Below, one piece after another: positions 1 through 48,866 of a stretch of DNA of 64,000 nucleotides. The notes under the pieces were generated by a model. That model made no database searches. It saw only the letters and a program-made list of their open reading frames with translations, and was not told where the DNA came from. Source of the stretch: Cyanoderma ruficeps. Its lineage: Eukaryota > Chordata > Aves > Passeriformes > Timaliidae. Each line of letters begins with the position of its first letter. Position 1 is the first letter of the stretch. The stretch covers positions 11,158,443-11,222,442 of the forward strand of contig VZDJ01000623.1 in NCBI GenBank assembly GCA_008694505.1, given 5' to 3'. Position numbers and translations under genes: made by a program.

Positions 1-1609
1 CATCCATGCCATTAAAACTGAAGCTCCTGCTTGTCTTAAATCTCCAGATCCTATAAGAATTATAGTGTCTGAATATTCTACTGAGGTATATGAATATAAC
101 CAATAGCTTCTCTAAACCAGACTAAATAAACAGATAACTTCTGCTGACACAAATTTGAAATCAAAGGTTAGGGTATCTTATCACCCTTTTCTGATAAAAA
201 CATCAAATATGCCATTGGTGTGCCTTGATGTTGCAAACTAATTCTGTGGGTGTATTTCTGTACTTATGTAAGTGATGACATAAAAGTAAATAGAAAGTTT
301 TGAAGTACTTCAGAGAAAGGTATTTACTTGAATAATGGCTTCTATGTTCACACAGCTGAATCTGACCCAAATGAAATCCTACCATTCCCACACCACTGTG
401 CAAAAATACAGCTCAAAATTAAAGGAAAAACCAGATGTTCCTAGCTTACCATATTACAGTATATCATATTTTGGACATTATTTACAGTTCAGTATTAGTA
501 ATTGAAAACAAGCTCTGTGTGGATTCATGTTATGTGTTTCAGATACTCATCCATATGGAATCACTATGTACTGTATGCATGATCTACACACATGTAAATC
601 TTAAAGGTCCTAAATAGCAGTGATTCAAAACAGAGAATTTATAACTATTTTTCAGTAATTCTATTTTTTATGTCCTTATGGCACAGTGGACAACTCCATA
701 AGCAGCAAGGAAATTTCAGTTTACTGCAGACTGATGCTGCAGCTATTGGACCCTCTGTTAGGATCATATAAGACATAGGATAGATGGTCTTTTGCTTTAA
801 AAATTGCACATTATTTTTTCAAATACTAAATTAAATGGTAGAAAAATTATCATTGAGTAAGCCTGACTGGTATCTCCTGCGTAATAGCCTGCATGTTCCA
901 ATTCCACTACCTACATCACAACCACAAAGTTTGCAAGGATGAAGTGCTGGTATGGGAGACAGTGGGCACAAAATAATAGATAAAAAAGAGGCATCAGTTG
1001 TCTTGAATACACTCCAGTTCTGTATATACAAACATTCATGGACTTGAGCCACCCTGGTACCCATTGCTCCCATATATTCTTCCTCCTCAGTTATTGGTTC
1101 CTATATTTAAAAAATGCACACAAGTTATTTGAATGCATTTGATGAAAAAAACATGTATGACTAAAAACCAATCACTTGACACTAAAAATCAAGTTTCTTC
1201 TTAAGAAAGGATAACCCCCCAAATAGTCTGGGTCTAATATCAACATGCCTCCAATTCTACAGCTTCAGTTACTCAAACTCATTTAATTACACATATCTCC
1301 AGAAGTTTATTATAAAGTCAGGTGAAAATGTGGAGACAACAGAGCACTGAACACTGCACCACTATTCCAATATTACTGCAGTTTTGGCAGTTCTTTTTCC
1401 AGTAATATTGAGAAGTGTTATTATGACTAAATGTAGTAAAGTTGCTGCCTTCAGCAGTTAAAAAAAAAAAATCTAACACCTAAGGCTGTGCTCCACAAAG
1501 AGGAGTTTGTGCATGGATTACTGAGCAGGACTGGGGCAGAGCAAAACTCTTGAGACAGCAAGAACAGAAGAAAGGGGTTATTTAAAACAACAATCTTTTT
1601 TTCATCCTT

Positions 1610-1760
1610 TCAAAAGAAGGAAATACATTCCTTTTATTGACTGAAACACTGTGCAGTTAGATTTGCTTCACTTAAATTTTCCCACTAGATCTGACTGTGG
1701 GGTGTATGTCTGCACTAACCACAAAATCACCAGAAGTTTCAGTCATCCAGGATCCTGTGA
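1610..1760 (-). other. Terminal-exon-like signature, minus strand
   Basis: On the minus strand, a good acceptor (pyrimidine-rich stretch then CTTCACAG, ending at 1761) is followed by a 29-codon open stretch to a TAA at 1674-1672, an AATAAA at 1637-1632, and a T/G-rich stretch after it. A consensus donor CAG/GTGAGG on the same strand falls at 2390/2389. Together they would suit a divergent, perhaps noncoding, transcript starting near the ABCD2 CpG island. The link between them is inference. Confidence 0.25.
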
Positions 1761-2708
1761 AGTGAAAGGTCAGCAGATACGCAGAACTGAAAGAGATCTG
1801 TGAACTTTCCCCTTGGCAAGAAAATGCTAGAGTAATGGAATACTGCAAATAGCTGTGGTTTGGCAAAATCTAAGAGTATGCTGTGCTACACACAAGCCAG
1901 TAAGGGAAGTATCCAGTGGACAGCATGATTAAAGAAATAACAAGCCATAAGCGAAGCAATTTCTTAGCCAGTGTATGTTGTATCTTTGTGCACTGAAAAA
2001 CCTATTTTACTGACAAAATAATCTGCAGTGAAATCAGGCCTACCTACCAGCTGAATGTCTTCTGCACTGCACTAGGTCAGATTTTGACATTTTCCTAGCT
2101 TTATCTTGAGTAGTGCATTTAGTAAATAAAAAATAGCTAGAAGGGCCTCTGTCCAGATCTCTGGCCTGTGCCCACTGGCAAAACCACAATACACTTAAAG
2201 ATTACCCCATATCCTCTCTACCGAACTGTCCAGACCACCGTGGGCTGAATTTTTGCAGCCTCCTAGGAAGAAATGAGAATAGATCTTCCTTGCTCCTTTC
2301 TTGTGCTGCTGGTCTTGGCTTACTGGACTTCTTAGAAGGCACCCAGATGTTTTGGTAAATGGTGTCTGATTTTTAAAAGCAAACCTCACCTGCTCTCAAA
2401 TCAATTATATCATTCCTTCATCCTGAAGCTTGTGCTGCTATCTAAACATCATCACTGCACTATGTTCAATGGGAGGGTTGTTTTGTAACAGTAATGTGAC
2501 TTATTTAACACAGTATTTGCTGAGTTACTGTGAGGCAGGTGGCCTCACTCTCCCTTTTTAGGGAAAAACTGGGCTCTTCACCACTGCCATAAACGCCTAG
2601 TATCACATTTTGAAAACATACTTTTATTTGCACGCTCTAAATGAACGCTTTGTTATGTACTATCTTACGCAGTTACCGTAGTACTATATTTTCAAAGTGT
2701 AAAGGGAC

Positions 2709-2728
2709 CAGAGTATATAAGTACTCTG
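2709..2728. repeat. TATA-containing short inverted repeat
   Basis: CAGAGTA and TACTCTG arms (2709-2715 and 2722-2728) flank a six-base centre, and TATATAA overlaps at 2714-2720. It lies about 150 bases before the CpG island. It could serve as a TATA box, or be chance. Confidence 0.3.
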
Positions 2729-3563
2729 ATCCTCCCCCTGCAATTTCAGTTCCTTTTCTAAACAAGTGAAGCAGTAACAATAAGTAATTTAGAAAACAGA
2801 AAAATAAAGCAGCAAGGTAACTGCCACTACTGTAGATTTCTTTGTCTGAAGTTAGCTGGGTTTTACTGCCGGGGCCGCACGACTCGGTCGGGGTTATTTT
2901 GGGCTAATAACCCTGCCAGTGCACAATACCGGTTTCCTTTCGGCGAGAGCACAGGAAATAAAATAGGCGCAGTGTGCAGGCGCTCCCCCGGAGACGCCGA
3001 GCTGCCCGGCTCCCTCCCGCGGCCGCCCGGCCGATTTCCGACCCGGGGCTGCCTGAGGCCACCGGCCCGGCTGCGCCGCCCTCTGCCGCGTCGCTCCCGC
3101 ACCGGGCGACCCCCGCACCGGCGTTACAGCCCTCCCGCCCCGGGGAGGCTTGGGGAGTGCCGGGGGTGACGCGCTGCTCATCCTGCCGGGGCTGCCGCAG
3201 CACCCGAAGTCTCTCCGGCACTGCCGCCCCCCGTCCCTCTCCCCCCGCGCCGCTGGCGAGGCCGGGGCCGGAGGCGGAGCCTGCTCCGCAGGGCAGGCGG
3301 AAGGAAAGGGCCGGCCAGAGCCTGGGGCGAGCCGGCGCGCTGCAGGGTCGAGCTCCGAGGACCCGCCGAGCGCTGGAGGATCAACGGTGCGGCTGGAGCC
3401 GAGCGCCGGGGGACCCGCCGTGAACCCGGAGCCGAGCGCCGGAAACCCGGTGCTGCTGCTGCGGCCGCTGCGGCCGCGCCCCGAGCTATAGCGGTTGTGG
3501 CCGGGGCGGCGGCGCTGAGCGACCGGGCCGCTGCCGGTGCCGGTGCCGCCCCGCGCGGCGCAG

Positions 3564-3568
3564 CCAAT
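3564..3568 (+). promoter_or_regulatory. CCAAT box (NF-Y type)
   Basis: CCAAT in the context CAGCCAATGG, 235 bases before the start codon and 11 bases before a GC box. NF-Y and Sp1 are the usual partners of SREBP at sterol-responsive promoters. Confidence 0.5.
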
Positions 3569-3578
3569 GGTGGTCGGC

Positions 3579-3587
3579 GGGGCGGGC
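3579..3587 (+). promoter_or_regulatory. GC box (Sp1 type)
   Basis: GGGGCGGGC directly after the CCAAT box. GC boxes are frequent in CpG islands, so the match alone is weak; the value lies in its position beside the CCAAT box and sterol-like element. Confidence 0.45.
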
Positions 3588-3603
3588 TGCGCCGCGCGGG
3601 GCT

Positions 3604-3617
3604 GCGTTGTGCAACGC
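3604..3617. promoter_or_regulatory. Near-palindromic C/EBP-like site
   Basis: GCGTTGTGCAACGC is palindromic except for its central pair and contains TTGTGCAA, which fits the C/EBP half-site pattern on both strands. No functional evidence here. Confidence 0.35.
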
Positions 3618-3636
3618 GCCGCGCTTTGAAGGCACC

Positions 3637-3646
3637 ATCACCCCTG
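3637..3646 (+). promoter_or_regulatory. Sterol regulatory element-like site
   Basis: ATCACCCCTG matches the classical LDL-receptor SRE-1 (ATCACCCCAC) at 8 of 10 positions, including the core ATCACCCC. Human ABCD2 is known to be controlled by SREBP through a promoter SRE. Its place about 160 bases before the ATG, downstream of CCAAT and GC boxes, fits. Whether it is the orthologous site is inference. Confidence 0.5.
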
Positions 3647-3713
3647 GGAGGCAGCGCTCACTCGGCATCTGTCACGGCAGGGCGGCCGGCGGCGGGTCAG
3701 GCCCAGCGCCTCG

Positions 3714-3752
3714 ATGAAGACCCGACGGGACCGGCCTTCCCAGCGGGCATGA
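3714..3752 (+). other. Upstream ORF 1 in the ABCD2 leader
   Basis: ATG followed by 11 codons and TGA (12 residues, [12 protein letters not shown]). It would be in the 5' leader if transcription starts upstream of 3714. Its stop overlaps the start of the next upstream ORF in an ATGA arrangement. Confidence 0.5.
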
Positions 3753-3766
3753 GCCACTCGCGCTAA
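3749..3766 (+). other. Upstream ORF 2 in the ABCD2 leader
   Basis: Five-codon ORF (MSHSR) ending in TAA 32 bases before the ABCD2 start codon and out of frame with it. G at -3 gives a moderate context. Short uORFs so close to the main start commonly lower translation of the main frame. Confidence 0.5.
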
Positions 3767-3798
3767 GAGCGGCGGGTAGCGGTGCCCCGGCGGGCAGG

Positions 3799-41716
<37,918 letters not shown>

Positions 41717-42771
41717 TTTATGGTTTATGTTTTTAAAAGTATTTTTTTAGTTAAAAGCATTACAAATTCAGCCATTATCCTTTGCATGCATTGTGACAGA
41801 GGCTTAGAGCATAGCAAAACACAGCCAGCAGAAAATAATGCTCTGAACGCTATGTAAGACTTTAGTGTTTTAGTATTAAGGAGGAAAATGGTTGAACTGT
41901 GAAAAGAAAATAAGCAAGTGCACAGAGTATAAGATTAGTCATTACAGCTTATGTTAATTCCTAGTGAAAGCCCAATTCACTGCAAGAAATGACCAACAAA
42001 CTTAGGTTTTATAGGTGAATTTTTGCCTGAGATTGGCCTGCAGAATGTGCTCTTGTACCAGGTCACTGTGTGCGTATGACATGCCTGCTACGCAGAGCAA
42101 CCGGGCATGACACTCAGGCATGGAGCACAGCAGGGGCAGTATCTGGGTGAGTATGCAGGTGCATGCAAAAATCTCACCTGGGTATAAGAAACATTCTCTC
42201 AGCCCATGTAAAACAAGACTTCTGTTCTACTACTGAATAGTATACATGCCTTTACCTGCATTTCCATAGAGAATAACATAATAGGCTGACCAGAAGACAA
42301 CTATCTGAGCAACCCACTGCCCTCATGACAGAGAAGTAGGAACAGAGGTAAACATGTAATATACTTGTGCTTTATGCCATTACACATAGCTTCAGAGGCT
42401 CTTTGCCCTTCATGATACATCAGTTTCCTCAGGGGATTATTTATGTCCCTTACTCTGTAACCTCTGGTGGTGTGGATGGAGCACTGGGCCTGGCATCAAG
42501 TGACTCAGTTTTCGTTTGACTAAATCATTCATCTGCTCTGTGGGTCTGATCCAGCTGGCATCCATATCTGACCTAGTTCCTCCATTGACATAATTACAAT
42601 ATAGACACTTGTTTGTTCCATGAGGCACTTTGTGATGGGAAGGACTGTAGGAGAAGGAAATGGCAGTTTCTGTCAATATGCTGAATTCTCAGGCATGGCT
42701 GTTCTGCCAAATGAAATGCTCAGCACTTATAAAGGTCTGTGAAAAGTTAGAGCATTTGGTAACCACTAATG

Positions 42772-42777
42772 AATAAA
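42772..42777 (+). terminator. AATAAA polyadenylation signal candidate
   Basis: First canonical hexamer after the stop codon, about 1.06 kb downstream (context ATGAATAAACC). Confidence 0.4.
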
Positions 42778-42983
42778 CCTGCCATATTTTGGTGGAGTGG
42801 CTGAACATTGCCCTCCCTGTGAGCAAATGCACTGTTTGACAGCCTTGGTTTCAGATGCACTCACTGATTGTCCCATCAGCTTTTCAGTTCAGGTCCCCAA
42901 TCAGTCAGAAGGTGCTTTAACAGAACTGCCTGAGACAGTGCTGGCCTGAGTGCCTTGCTGAATGCAAAAGCTGGAGAATTAGA

Positions 42984-42989
42984 AATAAA
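42984..42989 (+). terminator. AATAAA polyadenylation signal candidate
   Basis: Second canonical hexamer (context AGAAATAAAGATG), followed within 40 bases by a CTGTTCTCTCTGAC pyrimidine stretch that could serve as downstream element. Confidence 0.4.
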
Positions 42990-42995
42990 GATGTG

Positions 42996-45900
42996 AATGT
43001 ATTTAAGAGCTCCTGTTCTCTCTGACTGCAAGTGCTTTGCAGATGGGTAAACGAGCTTTAGCCGAAATGTAGCAATCCTGAAGTTTGTTGGTTCTTTTTT
43101 TTTTTTCCCAGAAGTGTGATTCCATAGAAGATTTCTGTCTGTTGTTCTTAGTCTTAGAGAGGCAGTGCATAAACTGCTAAGAGCTGTTTGGAGAGGAGAA
43201 GTATTTTAGGGGCATTTGCTGAGCTGGAAATGTTTGAGCACCCTGAAGTTAATATAAACTCTTTCTTTTTTCTGATTGCTTCAAGAACAAGAGGAAGGTG
43301 AATTAACTCCATCCGCCCAATGCCAGTCCAGTGCACTAATCATTATTCCTTGTCAGTGTGCTCAGCTTGCTGCTTGGTATGGCATTTGCACCAGAAAATG
43401 GAGCAAGTCTGCTCCCTTCAGAGTCTGTGGCTTGAATGTAACCCTGTAACTTACCCTGGTGACAACAGTTGGTTCCTGTCATTAGTTTTTTCTGTAGAGC
43501 CCCTTGAGACATCTCACTGATACAGAAAGGAATGCTCCTAGGAACCTTAGAAAGGGCTGAAAAATTAAGGTTCAAGATAATAAGATGTTGTGTCGTAAAG
43601 CACAGATGGAGGTCACTGCTAGGGTGGCTGACATGTTTATGCATTTTAATTTGCAAATGTCTGTGCTTGTCCCTCTCCCTGAAGGTGAGCTTTCCCCTTT
43701 CTCATCTTCAAAGCAAAATTCATAACTGCTAAGGAAAAAAAGAAGTCAGCCAAGAATCTGTTCTCAGTGAGCATAACCGAGATGACTGATGAGTGTAAAA
43801 GCTTGCAGGTTCTGATTGATGTTTCTCTAAGATGAGATGAATCAGGGCACACCATGCACATACCCTTGTCCCAGCTGCAGTGCATCCTGCACAAAGAAGC
43901 CACAAAGCCATCTTTCTACAAGCCTTTCCTGAGCCTGGACCTGAGATGGAGGAAGGGGCATTGCTGTTCCTCACCTCTCCATTAAGCACTTTAGCATGTG
44001 GCTGGGAACTAAACCAGGGTTATCCACTCCTTGAATGAGTGGGGTACTGAAAAGTGCTGAAGAATTGGCCAAGTTTGGCACAGCTCTAGATATCCCACCA
44101 AAGCTCTGCACCTGTCCTTTGACTTGCTGGGAGCTATTATGGGCAAGTGCATCACCTGAAATCTGCTGTTTGCCTTACAGAGATCAAAGCTGGCTATCCC
44201 TCATGGCACAAAACAAATCTCTGCTGAGGAAACTGTGTTTAGTAGAAGAAAGTTTGTTTGCTGGTTTTTTTTTTTAATGAGATTATGCATAAAACATGTG
44301 GAATTTATATATGTTACTAATGAAATTTTGATGAAAACTGAAATCATACCAGGATCAGTCTAATAGTATTTTCTTTGAAGTTTGACCTATATCTCTTGGA
44401 TCCAGTAATAGACAACCATTCCCATTCAGCTGCATAGTGTAAAACACTCTAGCATCTCAGCTATTTGTGCTTCTGTAGGCATGGCAAGAACATTAGAGGC
44501 TGCTATGAGAAGAAACACTTCTCTGAACAGGAACTATCTGAGTGATAGTGAGCTGATTTTAGAAGGAATTTCTGTACTGGTGGCTCGTTATTTTTGAAGT
44601 CAGTTTTGTGGCAGGAAGGGATGGTGCCCTGGAGGTATTTTCTGCAAACTTTGTGTTGTTCCAATGGCTAGTTGAGACTGAGTCTCCATTTCTGTTTCTG
44701 GAGAGTTTTACAGGGCATAGTCCAGTTCATTTTGTGCTGCTTTGGGCCCAGCCTAGCAGAGGTGCATGCTCCCTGCTCAGGAATAGCTCAGGGAGACACT
44801 ATTCTGGAGCCATGTTCTGGGCCATGGGGAGCACATGGCCCTGGCAGTGCAAGAGGTCAAAGTGGGACAGGATACCTTGGTGGAAGCTTTTTTGTGGTGC
44901 AATGAGAGCTGCTTATGAATGTTCATTCCCATTTTGGTGTTCCGGAGCTGTGGCTCCCCAGGAGGCTGAGGAAGTGACTTTTTGGCCTCCTTTCTGCCTG
45001 TGATACCTATCCGGAGCTACCCAGACCCCGTCACAGTGTCTGCATTCAGGGCTGGGCACTGCCTAGTGCTGAGCACACCCAGCCCTGTGAGCACCCTCTC
45101 ATCCCCCTGGGCTCAGGGCAAACTGGATCTCCTGGGTCTGTTTGCACCTAGAGGAGTACAGGTGATGAGCAAAATTCCTACCTGTCTCAGGCAGGTAGTA
45201 TCTGTACAACAAAAATATGAATTCTCCACATCAGTGTGTTAAGATTATGCAGTGTTTTTGCAGGAATATTCAGAATGAAAGGACACATTTTTTGTGCATG
45301 GGATTTCACTATTTTAACCTGGGAGGAATTTGTTTTTCTCTTAGTTTTGAGGTCAGACTCATTCCTGGCTTGGACTTGGAAGTCCTCCTTCTGCAGGGAC
45401 AGAAAACCCCACGTATGTTTCAGAGGAATTTTTCAAAAGCAGTGAGGTTTGTATCTGAGTAGAGAATGAAGGACTGGGTATTAAATGGTATATTTCAGAG
45501 AAAATTATCTTATTGCAAATGAACACATCTGCAGTCCACTCAAACTTATGAATGGTGATAATGCATGTCAACGTCAAATTTCTGAGCCAATCACATAAAG
45601 AAATCCCCCTACTGAGCTGTTCATGAAGCTTGGGAGAACTGAACTGTTAATCAAATGTGTCTTTGTTTTTGTTTATGTTTGATATTAATGCCTTTTAAGA
45701 GCAGACAATTTATAAAGCAATAAAAATGCTTTACAGTTGTAATTTATTCCAACCTCAAATAAAACACGTTGCATTTACTTTCAGTTTACTTATTCCTTAT
45801 GAGTCATTCACAAAGCAGTCAGGACCTGCCTGCTTGTGCTCTGGGAGTTCTTTCCCAACCCTTGTTTCTGTGATGGAGCAGGAAAGCTTGGGATGGATGC

Positions 45901-48767
45901 CGTGTTTTTTCAAGTTAAAACAAGTATTTCATTCCTAGGTCAGGCTGGCGTCAAAGGCTGCTGTGAGGTTTCTTATCTTTCGTGCCATCCACTTCACTGT
46001 GTACCTGATTGATGACAGAAAGGTGACAAAAGCTGCCACCCCTTGCTGGGGCTTTCTGCCAGGGAATTACACCAAGCAGTGAGACAGAGGACCGTGTCAG
46101 CAGTACCACATGGAGTGCCTCGGCAGCATCACTCCCAAAGGTGGTTGTTAGGGTTTTTGTAAGATACAGTTATGCACAGAGCATCAGGGCCACAAATAAT
46201 CAACAAGCAAGAGCTCACAATGGCCGAGCAGAGGAGCGAGTTTCTTCTTCGGGAGTGTGAGGGCAATGGTTGGCTCCTTAGCAGCCTTGCCACAGAGCTG
46301 GCTTGTGTCCAGCCCCTTTCTAGCTGTGTGGCAGGGGGAGGTGAGGTACTGTGTGGTACAGGACCTGGATTATTCAGTTGGAGAGCCAGTGGAGATGGTG
46401 GTCACTTGAAAACTAGATTCTTATGGATGATTGGAATCTGGTCTCCTGTGCCTCCCTTGCAGCCACTGCACCCACTCAGTGGGAGAGCACTGGCAGAGAG
46501 TGAAGTCCAGGACATGAGCAACGAGAAATTCATTTTTGGAGGTCTCTGGGCAGGCTGTAAGACCAGGCTGGGGCTCACACATCCAATCAGGCATCATGGT
46601 AGTGGAGACGGTGAGCTGAAAGCTGAGGTTGCACTTCAGTTTCGCCTTTTTTTACAAGAAATGCTTTGGTGTCCACTCCTTGGAGGGCATTCCTGCTTTG
46701 TGATCAGGAGGACTAGTGCCATGGGTATGATGTGAAGTGCCAAAGTCCTGAGCCTCTCTTCCCAGAAGAGAGGGAACAGCAAGACTTGCATCCTGGGAGC
46801 TAAAGGGACTCAGGAAATATCGAGAGCAAAGGTCCTCGAAAACTTCCCCCCAGGTGAAATTTTCTATTAGGTGGGGAATATCTGGAAGAACGTCTTAACA
46901 CTGTCTCTGTATGGTTTATCTCTGATTATAGCTCATTCTGCTGCACCTGCTTTGTATTTTTTAAATTAGTAACTTTAACTTAATGTGATACCATCTCTGA
47001 GAGGGTAACAGTGACTTTTCAAAAATACTTTACTGACTCAATGCAAGTCTGATGTGTCTGAACAATCTGGTTTTGAACAGGTAATTAAATAAGGGAGAAA
47101 GATTGTGATGGTGGCTGATGCAGGGCTGAGGAGCCAGCTGGGTCCTGGGGCTGGGCTCCTGGTGAGACACCAGGCTGGGACACCAGACTGGAATAAGCTC
47201 TGGGAAAAAACAGTTCAGGAGAGCCCATGGGAGGAGCCAGATGTAAGAAAAAAGAATAATCAAACCTGTCTTGGAAATAAAGTAATTGTGCAATAGCACT
47301 TTAGTTTTTTTTCCTTTTCATCAAACATACAAAGACGAGCTGTCTCTGACACAGAATTTCTAAAATAAACAAAACCCCAAAACCACTCTTGTATTAATCA
47401 ACTCTAGCAGGAAAAAATATTGTCATAAAAGTTATTTAGACTGAAATGTCTTTAAAAGAGAGTTCATATCTGCTGGATTTTAGAGTTTCATTTCAAATAG
47501 ATCAGATTCATAATGCTTTCCATAAAGACCTAAGTCTTTGGGAAATAGAAATTATTCTTACCTTAAATGATAAGAGATTGAAGCAAACCCAATGTATTTA
47601 ATATTTAAAGAACCAAAAAAATTGCATTCAGTAATCCAATATTCTTGTTCTCAATTAAAATGTTCTTCTTCTTCAATTGTAGCTGCAGTGTGCTATAAAT
47701 ACATCAAGTTTATAAGGTACTTCTTTATCGGTTGGTGTTTGCTGTGCTGGTGTGTTTGGAGATCTCTATTATTTGGGTTGCACTAAGTCTTCCTTCCCAC
47801 CCTTTTGTCCCCACTGGGATGGATGCCGCGCTGAGACATCCGGGGCTGGTGCATTTGATGGCAAATGCTGGAAGAGAGGGAGTGAGGTGGCGGGTCCTGT
47901 CTAATACATCTGCTTTTTTTGTAGATCCAAACACTTTGAGGGAAGGTCTCAAGGAGTAAAGTGTGCACAGCTAAAACAGCAGATGGCAAGGTACTAATGC
48001 GAGGTACTAAGGTGCAGCAACTGGTAGTGGTAAAGCTGGGTTCTGCTAGATGTACACCCCCAGTAACAGGACATTCCTGTGCTGAGCAAACACTTCCCAG
48101 TATCACTTTATACCTGCCAAACCAGGTTGATTTGAAACTTACACAGCTCATGCTTGTGAAAAACAAAGAATACTCCTTTTATCCTAGCCCACAATTTTCA
48201 TCAGAAGCACACAATTGCCTTCTGTAGTGTCCTTTGGCATATTTCTAGGTAACCCATATTTATTATCTGTTCTTAAATAAAAACATGCCTTGTCTGAGCT
48301 CTGCTCTTCAACCAAAATCCCTTTATAAGTAGTGTGAAATGGCAGCCACAGAAGCAAAATTCTGAAAATCCCCATATCCTTGCTAGTGCAAGATGAGCAT
48401 ATAGGGAGGTGCTGTTGCAGTCTCTTGCTGGCCTATTTTTATACTGTAATCATGTTATAGAGAATTCAACTCCTGTCTAATCGCTAATGTTCCCTTACGT
48501 ATGTGCCATGTGGCTCATTGCTGAGCATCAGAGGATGAGGACTCGCTTTATTACACTCCTGCTTAAATTATTATGGGGGAAAAAAAAGAGCGATTAATGT
48601 ATTTCATGCCAAGATGAAAGTGGAGGCAAAGTAATCCGGCCTGGGAATATGACTGCACTTCCTTTAAGGACTTCTTTCCAGGGACTTCTGAAGGGAGGTT
48701 CAATGCCTCTTTCAAGTCATGGGCTGAAAACTACTCCTGTCTGGCAGAGGATTTCATTAACAACTGG
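42996..48767. other. 3' flank, no gene identified
   Basis: Possible distal UTR then intergenic DNA, with a more GC-rich middle part (about 44.6-46.8 kb). The longest ATG-initiated frame outside ABCD2 is here (46172-46735, 187 codons) but has no recognisable domain, and other open frames overlap nearby. No repeat recognised. Confidence 0.6.
45719..45763 (+). terminator. Paired AATAAA signals, distal candidate
   Basis: Two hexamers at 45719-45724 and 45758-45763 with TTTACAGTTGTAATTTATT between them. Possible distal polyadenylation site. Confidence 0.3.
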
Positions 48768-48866
48768 GAAAAAACAAAAAAAACCCAAGAAAACAAAACA
48801 AAACAAAAAACCCACAAACAAACAAACAACACACATACGCACAAAAAAAAACCAAACTAAAAAACC
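48768..48866 (+). repeat. A/C-rich low-complexity tract
   Basis: About 100 bases almost wholly A and C on the + strand with AAAAC, AAAC and ACAC units. First of four similar tracts in the 3' flank. Confidence 0.85.

Larger units (their letters stand above)
1..2860. other. Upstream AT-rich intergenic DNA, no identified gene
   Basis: About 2.9 kb before the CpG island. No known exon recognised on either strand. A possible minus-strand terminal exon lies near 1610-1760 (listed separately). A minus-strand frame at about 1104-831, opening after TTTAAATATAG with EPITEEEEYMGAM, looks slightly coding-like but lacks a convincing donor. In mammals the gene divergent from ABCD2 is C12orf40/REDIC1; I could not match it here. 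Confidence 0.6.
41717..42995 (+). other. ABCD2: Proximal 3' UTR of ABCD2 (extent inferred)
   Basis: Directly after the TAA stop. T-rich and without an AATAAA for more than 1 kb; the first signals are at 42772-42777 and 42984-42989. Further signals at 45719-45724 and 45758-45763 would give a UTR near 4 kb. Which is used cannot be told from sequence. Confidence 0.55.

Noticed and set aside
831..1104. Minus-strand candidate exon starting EPITEEEEYMGAM
   Set aside because: The acceptor is weak, no convincing donor follows, and no homologue is recognised; it may still be noted if minus-strand RNA is found.
1..2860. C12orf40/REDIC1, the divergent neighbour of ABCD2 in mammals
   Set aside because: Looked for its conserved basic N-terminal segment on the minus strand and did not find it; it may lie outside the window or be too diverged.
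2863..3766. Many open frames of 60-149 codons on both strands in the CpG island
   Set aside because: Stop codons are rare in such GC-rich DNA; the translations are proline/alanine/arginine runs with no domain.
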